Below, piece after piece: positions 11,809-24,100 of a stretch of 64,000 bases of DNA. This DNA comes from Aquatica leii (lineage: Eukaryota; Arthropoda; Insecta; Coleoptera; Lampyridae). The notes beneath the pieces are model-generated. The model did not search any database and was not told the DNA's origin. It saw only the letters and a list, made by a program, of their open reading frames with translations. Each line of letters opens with the position of its first letter. Within the stretch, counting starts at the first letter, position 1. The stretch is from the NCBI GenBank assembly GCA_035610365.1, contig CM069434.1, forward strand, positions 125,358,895 to 125,422,894, read 5' to 3'. Both the position numbers and the translations under genes were made by a program.

Positions 11809-12734
11809 AGCGTTAAAATATGAGAACAAGAGTAACTGTAACAACATAAACTTGTAAGTTTTACTTTAAATAACAAGCAGGTCATTTGCAGTACCTACTA
11901 CAACACCGGAAAGTTACCCTCTACAGAAGATACTTTCTGTGACAATAATACGTAATGGTGTTAATTAAGATACCTTTTTTTCAATAGAGAACAAGAGAAT
12001 TTTAAATGTCATTTTTTTATGTTATAATGTTATAATTTGTTAGTAAGAGAGTGTACCTCAGTGTACCTATATAACAAAGTAATCGATTGAAAAAAGCCAA
12101 TTTATTTCCATGAAAGACATTACTTAACCTTATCGTACTTTAAATTGAGAACACAAAAACACAATCACCGCAAGTGTTATTATTCTCACTGTATTCTCCG
12201 AACGACCGAACTCAAAGCCTTATTTATCTTTACTGCTGCTACTGGTAAGCAAATTCTTGTTTCTTGGAACTGAACTCGAATTGAACATTGTTCGAGAATA
12301 TTTTTACGAACTTCGAACTATAATCGAACTATTGTTTTCTCAAACTGAACCTACTATTCGACAGTATTATATAATTTACAAAAAATTTAATAGTAAGCAG
12401 ATTACTGTGATAGTACATATATTTTGTTTTATAAAAAACTCCTGTAGGAAAAGCAGTTGTTCAATATTATCAGTGGTTAGGTTACCTTACTTGCAAGATA
12501 ACAAAAAACGAATGAGATAGGGATAACATCGAAATCGAAACATTTTATAAAGTTCCCATATAAATTTTTTTATATTTTCTTTAAATTGAGTAGGCTATAA
12601 TAACATCCTATTAATAGTAAGGAAATCATAAATAATTACACTCAACGTTGCAAAAATTACTATATGAGGCGCAAAGTGCCCATGCTGCTCGGGGCCCTAC
12701 GCTTCAGCGTACTATGCGTACCGGTCTATCCGCC
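11809..12734. other. Non-coding stretch between hAT and BEL relics
   Basis: Likely the 5' flank of the hAT element. A GC-rich patch at 12663-12740 (GGGGCCCTACGC and surroundings) differs from the AT-rich background and may be a transposon end. No gene is supported; the 87-codon frame at 12257 has no recognisable features. Confidence 0.35.
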
Positions 12735-15337
12735 GTTGATTAAGATGTCTTAAACAAATTAGCATTGAAAGTAAATCACAGTCACCTGTAGCTTCAGAGA
12801 TTATTTCACGAGATTTTTATATGAATGATTTATTGACCGGATCTGATGATTTAACCTGTTTAATTAAATTACAAAATGAAATTTTCCATATTATGTGGTC
12901 TTACGGGTTTGTATTAAGGAAGTGGTTGTCTAACAATCAAACGATATAAAGTATTTAGTGTTAATAATAAAGAGGAAATTAGTATCTTGCAATTAGGTGA
13001 AAACGAGTGCAATAAAACTTTAGGCATGCAATGGAATGCAAATAACGATACCATTCAATTTTCAATAAACGAAAATATAAATAACAGTGTTTCAAAACGA
13101 ATTATTTTGTCAACCATAAGTCAAATATTTGATCCGTTAGGACTTTTAGGTCCCATAATAATTATATCTAAATTATTAATTCAGAAATTGTGGCAGTTAA
13201 AAATAAATTGGGACGACACTATCTCAAGCTCTTTAATTAACGAATGGCTAAAATTTAAAAATGAACTACCGATTATTAAAGAACTTGTTATTGATAGACA
13301 TGTAGTAATTGCAAATTATTCGAATGTAGAATTGCACGGTTTTTCGGATGCTTCCGAACGGGCATATGGTGCATGTATATATGTAAAAAGCAGAGATAAG
13401 AATAATCAGATTGTAACTAAGTTATTATGTGCAAAATCACGAGTTGCACCGCTAAAACAAATATCACTGCCGCGACTTGAGTTGTGTGCAGCAGTTTTAT
13501 TAGTAACTCTAATGGATAAAATAGTAAATTCTTTAACTATTAATTTGCAAAGCATTTATTATTATACTGATAGTACAATTACGTTAGGTTGGATCAACGG
13601 ACATTCTAATAAATGGAAGACATTTGTTGGAAATAGAGTATCAGAGATTCAGTCGTATAGCAATATAAACTAATGGTTTCATGTAAAATCAGAAAACAAT
13701 CCTGCAGATATGTTATCACGGGGTGTTTACCCTTCTAAATTAATTGACTTGTCTTTGTGGTGGCAAGGTCCAGCTTTCTTAAGAGAAAACAAATTACTTT
13801 TAAATTTTAATTGCTCGGTTGATAATGAACTGCCAGAACAGCGTGTAAATACTCTTATCTACAAATTCGCATGATTTTAGTATATTTTGTAAATTTTCAA
13901 GTATAAAAAAACTACAAAGAGTTGTAGCAATGTGTTTTAGATTCTGCTTTAATTCGAAAAATGTAAAGGAAAAAGAATAGGCCCTTTATTAGTTGATGAA
14001 CTAAATTTTGCTTTAAATAGACTAATTTGTTTATGTCAAACACAATGTTTTCAAGCAGAATATAATAGTTTAATTCAGAATAAATTATTAGACAAACGAA
14101 ATCATTTGTTGTCACTTGCTCCTTTTATTGATGAATTTAAATTAATTCGCGTAGGAGGGCGTTTACAGAAAGCGCAGTTAAACAGCAATCAAAAACATCC
14201 TGTTATCCTTCCTAAAGGTCACAATTTGACAAATTTAATAATGTCAGATATTCAGGAAAGAGCGTTGCATTGTGGACCACAACAACTATTGTATTTAATG
14301 CGCGAAAACTACTGGCCAATATCTGGTAGAAGTATTGCAAAAAAAATTGTTAATAAATGTATAAAGTGTTTTAGAAATAATCCAAAATTATGTAAGGCGT
14401 TAATGGGTAATTTACCTACTGTTAGAATTCAACAATTTGTAAATGTAGGTCTTGTTTATGCCGGTCCATTTTATATAAAGGATAAGAAAGGTAGAGGTTG
14501 TAAGATAATAAAATGCTATATTTGTATCTTTGTTTGCTTATCTACAAAAGCTGTGCATTTGGTAACCGACTTAAGTAGCGAATGTTTTTTTTAAATTGTT
14601 TAAAGAGATTTATTGCGAGAAGAGGCAAGCCAAAACAAATTCATTCTGATAATGGCACTAATTTTGTAGGTTCTCAAAAAATTTTGCGTAATTGCTTAGA
14701 AATTATGTCGGATGAATTAAAAAATAAATTGTCTATTGAAGGCATTGAATGGAATTTCATTCCTCCTCGAGTTCCGCATTTTGGTGGTATCTGGGAAGCT
14801 GGAGTAAAACGTGTCAAATATCACATGAAACGTGTTTTAGGGGATACTAAATTAGTGTTGGAAGAATTTTATACAATTTTATCGCAAATAGAGGCAATTT
14901 TAAATTCCCGTCCTCTTACCCCAATGTCTTCCGATCCTAATGATCCTTTACCCTTAACACTTGCACATTTTTTGATCGGACGGAGTTTAACGGCTATACC
15001 AGAACCTAGTTTAGACCACATTAAAACGAACCGATTAAACCAATACCAGTTCTTGCAAACTTTAATTAAAAGTTTTTGGGTTCGTTGGCACAAAGAGTAT
15101 TTAAACGAGTTGCAACAACGAAAAATTTGGAAAACGTTACACCGAGTAGTGCAAATCGGAGAACTAGTTATAGTAAAGCAAGAAGATTCTGTACCATTTC
15201 GATGGCCACTGGCTCGTGTAATTGACGTTCATCTTGGAGACGATGGAGTTGTGCGTGTAGTGACAGTTAAGTTACACAACCGTGAAGTGAAAAGACCAAT
15301 GCCAAAGATATGTTTGTTACCTTTAGACTTGGATTAA
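12735..15337 (+). pseudogene. BEL/Pao retrotransposon pol, 5'-truncated and broken
   Basis: The surviving order is the RT C-terminal part, RNase H, then integrase, which is typical of BEL/Pao. RT: RDFYMNDLLTG near 12810, where the family has FYVDDLL, so a catalytic Asp is lost. RNase H: LHGFSDASERAYGA, KSRVAPLKQISLPRLEL, YYTDSTITLGWI (13330-13600), then NNPADMLSRG. Integrase zinc-binding segment near 14200-14390. The catalytic region has GLVYAGPF (usual Asp replaced by Val), HSDNGTNFVG and GGIWEAGVK (14640-14810). The C-terminal tail ends at the stop at 15335-15337. Frameshifts or stops occur near 12950, 13671, 13860-14100 and 14580-14594. Gag, protease and the first half of RT are absent. 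Confidence 0.85.
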
Positions 15338-15386
15338 GTAAATTAGTTAAATTAGTTTAAGTTTATTATTTTGAACAAAATAATAT

Positions 15387-15691
15387 TGTTCAAGGCGGGC
15401 GGCGTGTTTCGGCAATGCTCGGAACTGGCAGAGGGTTTGACAATGTTTGTATATATATGGGTAGTTTTTTAAGAATTGGAAGTAGTATTAAGAATGCTAT
15501 AGTAGTAACAAATGCTAGAAAAGTGTGTTAGCATTAGTGTTACTATAACAACGGCAACTTCAAGTAGTTGCAGTAGCCTTAATGTATATTGTTCACTGTG
15601 TAACAATAAATATCTTATATATATATATATATATATATAACAATCGAGTTTCAATTATAATACAGTCCACTGTGTGTCAAGTCACGCAACA
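15387..15691 (+). mobile_element. Candidate 3' LTR of the decayed BEL/Pao element
   Basis: It begins TGTTCAAGGCGGGCGGC, about 50 bases after the pol stop, and can be ended at ..CACGCAACA at 15691, giving a TGTT..AACA boundary. It contains a TATATATA segment, AATAAA near 15605 and an (AT)n run at 15617-15640. The 5' LTR is missing, so the boundaries are inferred from sequence style alone. Confidence 0.45.
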
Positions 15692-17932
15692 CCTAGGCAT
15701 AATAAATTATTTTGTTTGATTTATCCTGTAGAATCATAGAGTTAAAGTTTTCATAAAGCTATTTAAATTTATTTATTAAATTTTGTAAATCCAACAGATA
15801 TAGGTATGATCGTACCCAAGTAGCACAAAACATATTACCAATCTTGTACCATCATTTTTCCTATATATTATATTGGCGAAACATTTTATCGCATTTCAAA
15901 CACATTTTGTATATAAGATTAATATTGGAAGGACAATGTAAGAACAACGGCATTGGTAAGATATACTGTAGACATTCTTTATGTAAGCTTGAAAACCACT
16001 CGCAAAGCAATATTTAATCAACGTAGGATCGGCAAGTAACAAACAATATTGGAAATACAAGATTTAGTAAATATATAACCAAAATAAGGTTTTCAATGTA
16101 GAATTCATACTCAAAGCCAATATGTATTGAATATGTTCATTACAGCCGTGATCGCTGTCGTCAGTGAGGCAGGAATAACTGCCGTTATTAATTTCCGTTA
16201 CTAGTGTTCTTTTATTTTGTTTCTTAAATTGTTTAATCAAAATTATTTTCTATGTTATTTCCAACATTTACATGTCAGTATTTTACCGTCTTATCAATGT
16301 GGTGTGTGTGTGGATAATAATAATAATCTATGATGTTTATCGAGAATGTTTCGCTCAGTAATCGTTAACAAAAATCAAAAGTTGTTTTTACAATTTATTT
16401 CTGTAATCTTATTTGAAACGAACAACGAAAACTTTTTAGGTACAAGAACTAGTTTTGATAGGACCGTTTAAGTAATAATTATTAAGATATAACTGTATAA
16501 ATGTATACTTATATGTGTTTATGTACGAACACATGATTTTTTTTAAACTTAGGACTTAATTTGTTTAAGCATTTGCAATTGAACATGAAGGAAAACATTT
16601 TATATTTTAAGTATATGTTTACGGTCATTCCGAATTTTTAATCAAATAAACATAATACAATACTTAGATAAAAATGTACTTTATTTTATCAATCTTAAGT
16701 ATAATCAAATTTGTGTATTTCAATTGCAAAGCAAATATCAATAAATGGATTTATTTTTGTTTTTAGAATCTTTCTTAGAATGTTACTTTGGTCGGTGTAG
16801 GTATAACTTTTGTGCATTTAAAGCAAGCAGCCCGAAAAAGTATTGTATTAGATCCCTTTGTTAAGATTCTAAGAAAATAATGGGTAATTTTACTGTAGAT
16901 TGAAATATTCTTACATTTAATCAGATTTTAAATGTTTGTTGAACATATCTAGGTTCCCCATATCTATTAAAATTGAATTGAAATATATTCAAATTAGAAA
17001 AATTAAGTGTCTTCAAGAAGTAACGAATATTTGTATAAATAAAAAATAATATTCAATAAAATTGAAATTTCTGTTGCATTATAAACTATAACAAATATAC
17101 ATATATACAATATTCATTTTTTTAACACTTTTTCAACCAATACAATCGAGAGCAGAATCATACACACTTTATTTTAAATTTAAAATTGTTACACCTTTTT
17201 TTAACATAAAAATATAATTTTTGTAGGATTCTAAGTATTCTAATCATTTAATCAAAAGAAAACTATTAGTATCAACTTTGTTCAAATATAAAACAAAAAT
17301 TAATTTTTGATTATAAATATATAAGTTTTATACATGTATCTCTGTTTGTAGGTAAAATAAATCATGTTATATATTATAATCGGATTAAGCAGTGTTTACA
17401 TCTAAACCTCTATTTTTTATTATATACTTGACCATGGCGCAGTTTATATTAAATTCAAGTAATTCATTTTTTACATAAAAATAATGCAGTACAAGAACAC
17501 GAAGTACTGGCATGTTTTCCAGGTAAAATAATCCTACGTCGGCAAACTTGCAAGACCATAAACATCGTTTTTAGCATAAATATTGGCGTCGTAAGATTTT
17601 TTTCCAGGAAACTTTATAATGCCACAGAATACCTGTGCTATGTGACAATGGACCGGATAATTTTCTATTGGGTAAAGTATGAACCATAAGACACCTCTTT
17701 GTGATTATGAGTAAAAACCAGTTATTTACTTTACAACTACTCCTGAGTTTGTAAAAAATCTGTCTTTATTTTGTATTCAAAACTGTGCAAGAAAGTTTCA
17801 ATTTAGTTATTTATAAAAGTTCTTCTAGAAGATAAAAAGTAAGTACCAACTTTGCTTATTTAATTAGTACTAATATAAGTGTATAGTTTATAGGAGTATG
17901 TCTGGACGACATGAACCCTTTTCTTTTCTTTT

Positions 17933-18114
17933 TCATTTATGGACACTTTCCCTTTCTCTTCTATTCGCTTGTTTAAAATCTTTCTCTAAAATAATCTTTT
18001 CTATGTACTTGCCCTTTAACATTTTCTTTAAGTTGTCATCCATTTGTCTCATATACCGCCCGTAAATCTTATGTCTGACTACTGTTTTTTGCGTGAATGT
18101 ACCAAATTCTTTTG
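17933..18114 (-). CDS. Candidate exon, minus strand, unknown protein
   Basis: Read from 18114 down, an acceptor (TATATTTTATTAG) is followed by 60 open codons. They include KEFGTFTQKTVVRHKIYGR and YMRQMDDNLKKMLKGK and end at TGA. The peptide is basic and helical in character. It lacks a start codon at its head, so it would be a last exon. No family is recognised, and chance is possible. Confidence 0.25.
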
Positions 18115-18441
18115 CTAATAAAATATATTAAATTATGTTCTAAGAAAGCTGATTGTTTTTGTGTTATTTATTTAAAAAAAAACTTTAAAATGACAAGAGT
18201 AACCAATACGAAGACAAAATAAAATTATCAATCAAGAAAAAAGCTAATCTTTAACTCTTAAATTATATTCAAAGTTTTGTTTTCTTGTATAGATACTTAC
18301 ATTACAAAAATTCAGTTGGTCGAAAATTAGTCATCCTTGTCAATAATTAAATTATATTTAATTTTTTTAATTAATCATTTGGTAATTAATCATTTCTAGC
18401 ATAGTTTTAATTAATAAATTGATTCTTTTCTATTGTTTTAG

Positions 18442-18557
18442 AGGTTATCCGAAAAAGATTCCCTAGTGTCACCGACACAGAGCTAAGAGAAAGGATTGGA
18501 ACGTTTTTATGCACCGTTAAAGACCGAGACGGCGGAAGAAAAACCTGGGGAAATTAA
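18442..18557 (+). CDS. Candidate terminal exon; BEN-domain-like C-terminus
   Basis: An acceptor with a good pyrimidine tract (TTTTCTATTGTTTTAG) precedes 37 open codons ending TAA at 18555-18557. AATAAA follows at 18635. The peptide contains VIRKRFPSVTDTELRERIG and a basic-polar tail. The pattern of a helix ending in ..RFPs.t..elr..I.. resembles the last part of BEN domains from memory, but the match is short. The segment is much more GC-rich than its surroundings, as real coding DNA would be. It lies within the TIR element, so it may be a captured host exon or the remains of the element's own gene. Confidence 0.4.
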
Positions 18558-19102
18558 GATCAAATTATTAAGATTAACAATATTATAAATAAATTATCTA
18601 TAGTAATGGAGTTATGTTAACATTTGTGTTTTTCAATAAAACTATTTTTAATAAACTGTGTTTCATATCAATTTGTTAAATCCCCAATAAATTACAATAT
18701 TTTGTTTGATAAAGTTTAGAAATATCCTTCTAATAAGTACCTATGCCCAATATTTAGATTCAACCTTGAACCAATGTATATGTTTCAACAACTAACAAGT
18801 ATTAGATATCTCATGTTGGTTAAACATTGCTAATCAATTATATAACCAACAATGCGAATATACTTTTCTCCCAATCTAGTTAACCTTTATTGGACATACA
18901 TTCCATAGCGTATATTGGTAAAAGCTAAACATACAATATTTTTCCAAGTTAGATAGTACTTATTTAAAATAGATTGTATCTTGTAGGTTGGATAAATGTT
19001 TGGAATCCAATGTTTAACCATTATAAAAAAACGTTAACATTTCCCATATATACCCAACACAAAATAGAAATATTGGGCCAATACATCTGTGCTACTTGGG
19101 TA

Positions 19103-20575
19103 TAATTGGGGAAATTTAAAAGTCTGTCTTAAACCAGATGAAATTGAATTGATTTATTTTTTAAAATATATGTCTAAATCTCTAACCATTTTTTTGTTGC
19201 TTAAAGTTTGAGACTCCTGCCTAGCTCTCGTAACTGATGTCAAGCAATTTCGTCTTTTTACGCCTGAGATTACAACTTTTAAATCGATGCAAACTAGTCT
19301 TTTGGCAGTATTTTTTTGTGGAGTAATTCAATTGATTTCACCTTTGTTTATTCGCACTTCATCTAATCTTTTTAAGGTCAATTTGAGACTAATCAATTTC
19401 AATTTTAAATTTAACACATTTAATTTGAGACATTGAATATTCAATTTGAGATATTTGGTTTCAAATTGAGATCTAACAATTTCAATTTATAATTAACCAA
19501 AATTGATTTTGGATTCAACAAATTCTATTTGACTAAAAACAAAATCAATTTATTTGTTTATATATTTATTTAAATTTATTCTGTATAATTAAGGATGTAA
19601 TTTTAATACGTCACAGAAGCTTTATAAAAAACATATAATAAAAACATGGCAATGTTAAAGGTAAACAAAAACATAATTTAAAAAAAAATAAAAAATTACC
19701 GTTTTCGTCAATTTACTTTTTGCCAAAAAACGTTTTGCTATCTGTAATTAGTTGTAGGCCAAAGCTCAAAAAGAAAACTGATTTTTATTTTTTTTATATT
19801 AATTTTTTTAATTCTCAATTATTTTTATTTTATTTAGAATTTATTTTTTTTTTAAATTTATTTTATTTTGAGTTTCTTTTATTTTTATTTTGTCCATAAG
19901 GCTTGAGGTATGTAAATTCAACAAATAACTTGTGCATCTGAAACTTTATCGTATCTATGTTACAGTAAGAAAAGTCTATGTATGTAATACATATTAAACT
20001 TTATTAGCCATTGAGAATATTTCTCCTTTCGCTTAGTTTAATGTCAGCCGATTTAAAATATGGGATGAAAAAAGTACCACCAATTATAAGCATGGACATT
20101 ACGTCGTACTTAGTATTGACACATAGTTTCTATAAAAGCTTACAAAAGCTAACAAGCGTATAAATATTTTGAAACCGGATTTGCTTAGACATGAACACAA
20201 ATTTTAAATAATTTAATTTTTAAATATTTTTTCTATTTTAGAAAGAATGGCAATAGCCCGAAAGAAGAGGCTGGTGAGAGAAAATTGTTTTTCCCGTTTT
20301 TAATATTACAGCCAATTTCAATTTTGAATGATTATGAAATCACGCACCAATGGTATGTATATTGTATGTTCAAGAATATTATGGAAGACACTTATATATA
20401 CTTTTAGGCTGTTTTTGATCCAGAATTAAACTCTTTTTTTTACTTTTACAAATGATTTGTAAGGTTTGTAAAGTTAAAATTATAGTCGCCAAAAGTTTTC
20501 TTCCTAATCTGAATTTATCATTTGTCAACGTATTACAACAAAACCGCGTTTTCGCCGAAAACTCAAACAAAATTC
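19103..20575. other. AT-rich stretch with degenerate AATTTGAGA repeats
   Basis: At 19376-19560 the motif CAATTTGAGA or AATTTGAGAC, in imperfect copies, recurs in a low-complexity block, followed by A/T homopolymer-rich DNA. A short splice-bounded segment near 20254-20284 (TTTTAG..GTGAGA) is noted but not supported as an exon. The part from about 20379 probably belongs to the decayed Mutator-like gene. Confidence 0.4.
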
Positions 20576-20904
20576 TCAGTTACAGGTAAACGTAGTTTTG
20601 CGAGCAAACAGAAGTTTTGACTGATTTTTGACGAAAACTGCGTTTAAAATATCAAAACGGAGTTTTCTAAGTTGGTGAATTCCGGTCTTAGTTATATTAC
20701 CTTTGTTGAAAGTTTTGACCGATTCATTTGGGTTTTGCGTACCACCATGTAAACACTTTTTCAATAGGTCATGATTAGCCAAGTCTTTAAAAATTGATTT
20801 TATTTGTTCCATAACAGAAAATGGGTATGTTTGTCATGATAATACTGGGTTTTATTTAAGACTGCTTGTTGGTACTTGCACCAACTGTTCTCATTTTTTG
20901 GACA
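20379..20904 (-). pseudogene. Mutator-like transposase, C-terminal fragment
   Basis: Read leftwards from the BEL insertion point, the residues CPKNENSWCKYQQAVLN are followed by a shifted frame with IKSIFKDLANHDLLKKC and HGGTQNPNES (20576-20812). These are hallmark segments of insect Mutator-like transposase proteins (I believe Pfam PF20700, from memory), which usually read SWC..Q....... and C.G.TQNPNESFN. Frameshifts and stops, for example in the region before the 20812 methionine and after TFTCN, show decay. It continues the fragment at 26649-27860; the two are separated only by the BEL element. Confidence 0.7.
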
Positions 20905-20909
20905 GACTA
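20905..20909. other. Left target-site duplication of the young BEL element
   Basis: GACTA directly flanks the left LTR and is repeated at 26644-26648 beyond the right LTR. Five bases is the usual BEL/Pao duplication length. Confidence 0.85.
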
Positions 20910-21129
20910 TGTGAATTTGTTTCGTTGTATCGGATAAGTTTTAAATTACTAAAGGTTTAAGTGCTAAAATTCGTTTATTTTATTTGCTTACACAACTAAC
21001 TTTCATTAAGGTACAGAAAAGACTGAATACTACTTAAACGCTGCAGGTAGATATTTTACCAAAAGGGTCACAGCCCCTCTTTACCTGCCCTACAATATAA
21101 ATTTACATTATGTTTAATTATTTTCTACA
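20910..21129 (-). repeat. 3' LTR (220 bp) of the young BEL element
   Basis: On the plus strand it runs TGTGAATTTG to TTTTCTACA, so on the element's strand it runs TGTAGAAA..TTCACA. It is nearly identical to 26422-26643. On the element's strand the purine-rich GGCCGGAGGA lies just upstream and is a plausible polypurine tract. Confidence 0.9.
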
Positions 21130-21145
21130 TCCTCCGGCCGCGAAA

Positions 21146-24100
21146 CTATCCCTGTATCTCTAACGGATACAGAAGTTGTATTGGACGTCGGAGATAAGTT
21201 CCATTTCCACATCTAAGTTTGCAGGCCCGCACCTTTCCGTCGCGACCAACAAACACTTCTTCCACTATTCCCATCTTCCACATGAGACGTTTTGTATCAT
21301 GACCATGGATTAAAACCAAATCGTTCACACGTAAATTACATTCCCGCACATTAACATTATGATGAGCACTCCGTAGTTGTTGTAAATATTCGGTGGACCA
21401 TCGCTTCCAAAACGTATCTAATGCCCGCACGCGTCCTTGCCATTGTTTACGAAGAACCGCTCCTTGTGTATCACCGACGATTGCAGGAATCGTAGTTACA
21501 TTGGGGCCTCGAAGAAAATGTGATGGCGTTAATGGTAATAACTCACTTGGATCATTGCCGATGTAAGTCAACGGCCTTGCGTTTACGGTTCCTTCAATTT
21601 CAATAAGTAATGTTATTAATTCTTCCCGATTAAGCAAACTTCTTCCGACGGAAGCTTTTAATCCATTTTTTACGGATTTGATTAATCGTTCCCACCAGCC
21701 GCCCCACCAGGCGGCACGCTCGACTATGAATTTCCATCTAATACGATGTTCACTGATAAACTTATTGAGAGCGTCACTGTTTAAAAACTTACTTATCACA
21801 CTTAAGTCTTTAGATAACCGTTTGAATGTCTTTGCGTTGTCCGAATATATAATTGTCGGCACGCCTCTGCGTGCAATAAACCTTCTTATAGCCAAAATTG
21901 CTGTTACCGCATTTAAATTAGTTACCAACTCTAAATGTATGGCTCTGGTAACCGCACAAGTAAACAACAGCAGGTAGGCCTTTTGTTGTCCGTTTTCTTT
22001 GAAATATAACGGGCCCGCAAAATCAACGCCCGATACTTGAAAGGGTGGTGAACCCTGTAGTATTCTATCTTTAGGAAGTGGTGCAAATGGTTGCGACGCT
22101 GCCTTTCCACGTAATATTTTGCACGTAACGCACCTGGATAATACAGTCTTAATTAACTGCCTTGCCTTTATTATCCAGTAACGTTGCCGAAGTTCGTAAA
22201 GGATTGAATTTACACCGCCGTGATGCAAGCGTCTATGAATCGAATTTATTAAAAGTATGTTAAGATGTGCCCTTTTTGGTAACAAGATTGGATGCTTCAA
22301 AGAAAAGTCGACCGTTAAATTTTGTAAACGTCCACCTACACGCATTATTCCGTTTCCATCTAAAAATGGATTCAACGTCAAGATTTTCGAATTTTTATCA
22401 ATGTTTTCTTTCTTTGTTAACGAAATTACTTCCGCATTGTATTCTTGCATTTGACAGTCCTTTATTAAAATTATTTCTGCCTGATCTATTTCTTCTGCCG
22501 TTAGGTGACCAACTACCTTCGATTTCTTACAGCGGCTATTATTAATGAAACGCATTATATAAGCAGTGATACGCAACAACCGATTAAGATCACTGTAATT
22601 TGTTGTTTCTATGAAGCTACTACGGGTAACAGGATCCGTAGTAGAACTTACTGTTGTGGAGATTAACGAACAATCCGCCTCAAAACTGTGGTTACCTGCC
22701 GGCCAATTGTTTTCGCTTTCTTTAAGCCATAGCGGTCCAACTTGCCACAGTTGTGAATCCACTAGCGTTATTGCATCAATGCCTCTTGTGAGTAAATCAG
22801 CCGGATTTGAACTTCCAGGACAATGTCGCCACTCCACTTCCTTTGATAAAGACTGGATTTCTTTTACACGATTAGCCACATACGGTTTCCATCGATTATG
22901 ATTTCCTTGTATCCAATGTAAAGCTATTTTTGAATCAGTCCAACATACGATCTTACTTATAATAACAGATGTATTTCTTATAAACCTTTGCAGACGCGCC
23001 GCTAACAAAGCCGCCGTTAACTCTAACTTTGGCAAGCTCAATGATTCTTTAGCTGCACCTTTTAATGGAGCAACTCGAGCTTTAGAACATACAAACGCTA
23101 CTTGAGACTTGCCGTATGAATCTACACTTCGCATATACGCTGCGACACCGTATGCTTGTAAACTGGCGTCTGAAAACACATGTAATTCAGTACACTTGCT
23201 ATCACTAGGTAAACACTGCCTTGGAATTGTAAAATCGCACAATGTTTTAAGTTGCATTGTCCACTTGTTGATTTCATTGCACAGTTCTGTTGGCAAAGAG
23301 TCGTCCCAGTTTGGTTTGTGTTGCCATATGCGTTGAAATATTATTTTTAATTTAATCACATACGGATTAATAATCCCTATCGGATCGTATACTCTCGCGA
23401 TTAACTGTAGCACATTTCGTTTAGTTACAGCGTTTATGTTTCTTACAAATTCTATTAATCCATTTAAATCTACGTTCAATCTGTCCATGTTTACACACCA
23501 CTTAATACCTAACACCTTATGTACATTTATGTTGTTAAATCCATTGTCTATGTTTAAAGTTTTATCGTTTGTTACCCATTTTCTTAACACCATACGCGCT
23601 TCACTAAGAATTTTAGTTGCTTCGTTTTTTAATCGTTTTGCAAACTCGGCACTATCTACACTTACAATTAAGTCGTCCACATAAAAACTATTAATTAGTT
23701 TTGTTATCACTTCCGGATTTTCGTTTTCAAAACTACGTAGATGCTTTCGAAGAACGGCACTTAGAAGAAAAGGACTGCAAGTTACCCCGAAAGTAACCCT
23801 TGTCATCCTGTATGTGTTTAATTTATTTTGTGCGTCATACCAAAGAAACCTATGGTAATCTCGTTCACGTTCATGAAGTACAATTTGTAAGAAAGCTTTC
23901 TCAATGTCGGCAGTAACACCGATGTTTCCATATCTAAAATTTAACAACGTCAAAAACAAGTCTGGATTTAGATTAGGTCCCTTGTCGAGCATGTCGTTTA
24001 AAGATTTACCGTTGCGTGAATGGGCGGAAGCATCAAAAACAACTCTTATTTTCGTAGTTTCTTTGTCCTCCCGAAACACGGGTCGGTGAGGCATATAATA

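Larger units (their letters stand above)
15813..19102. mobile_element. 3.3-kb TIR element with subterminal TATTGG/CCAATA motifs
   Basis: The perfect 13-base inverted ends CCCAAGTAGCACA (15815-15827) and TGTGCTACTTGGG (19088-19100) are each flanked by TA, which could be the target duplication. Within roughly 330 bases of each end the short motif TTGG or CCAA, mostly as TATTGG or CCAATA, recurs about 7-10 times in both orientations, like transposase subterminal binding sites. No transposase is visible. The interior holds two candidate exons on opposite strands (17933-18114 - and 18442-18557 +) and otherwise AT-rich DNA. A non-autonomous DNA transposon, possibly carrying captured exons, is the best reading; I cannot name the superfamily. 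Confidence 0.65.

Noticed and set aside
12257..12520. 87-codon frame
   Set aside because: No recognisable domain, low-complexity composition, and no splice or promoter support.
15469..15654. Minus-strand frame with a YIYIYI tract
   Set aside because: It is the translation of an (AT)n microsatellite inside the candidate LTR.
20254..20284. Possible small exon between TTTTAG and GTGAGA
   Set aside because: Its phase matches no neighbour and there is no other support.
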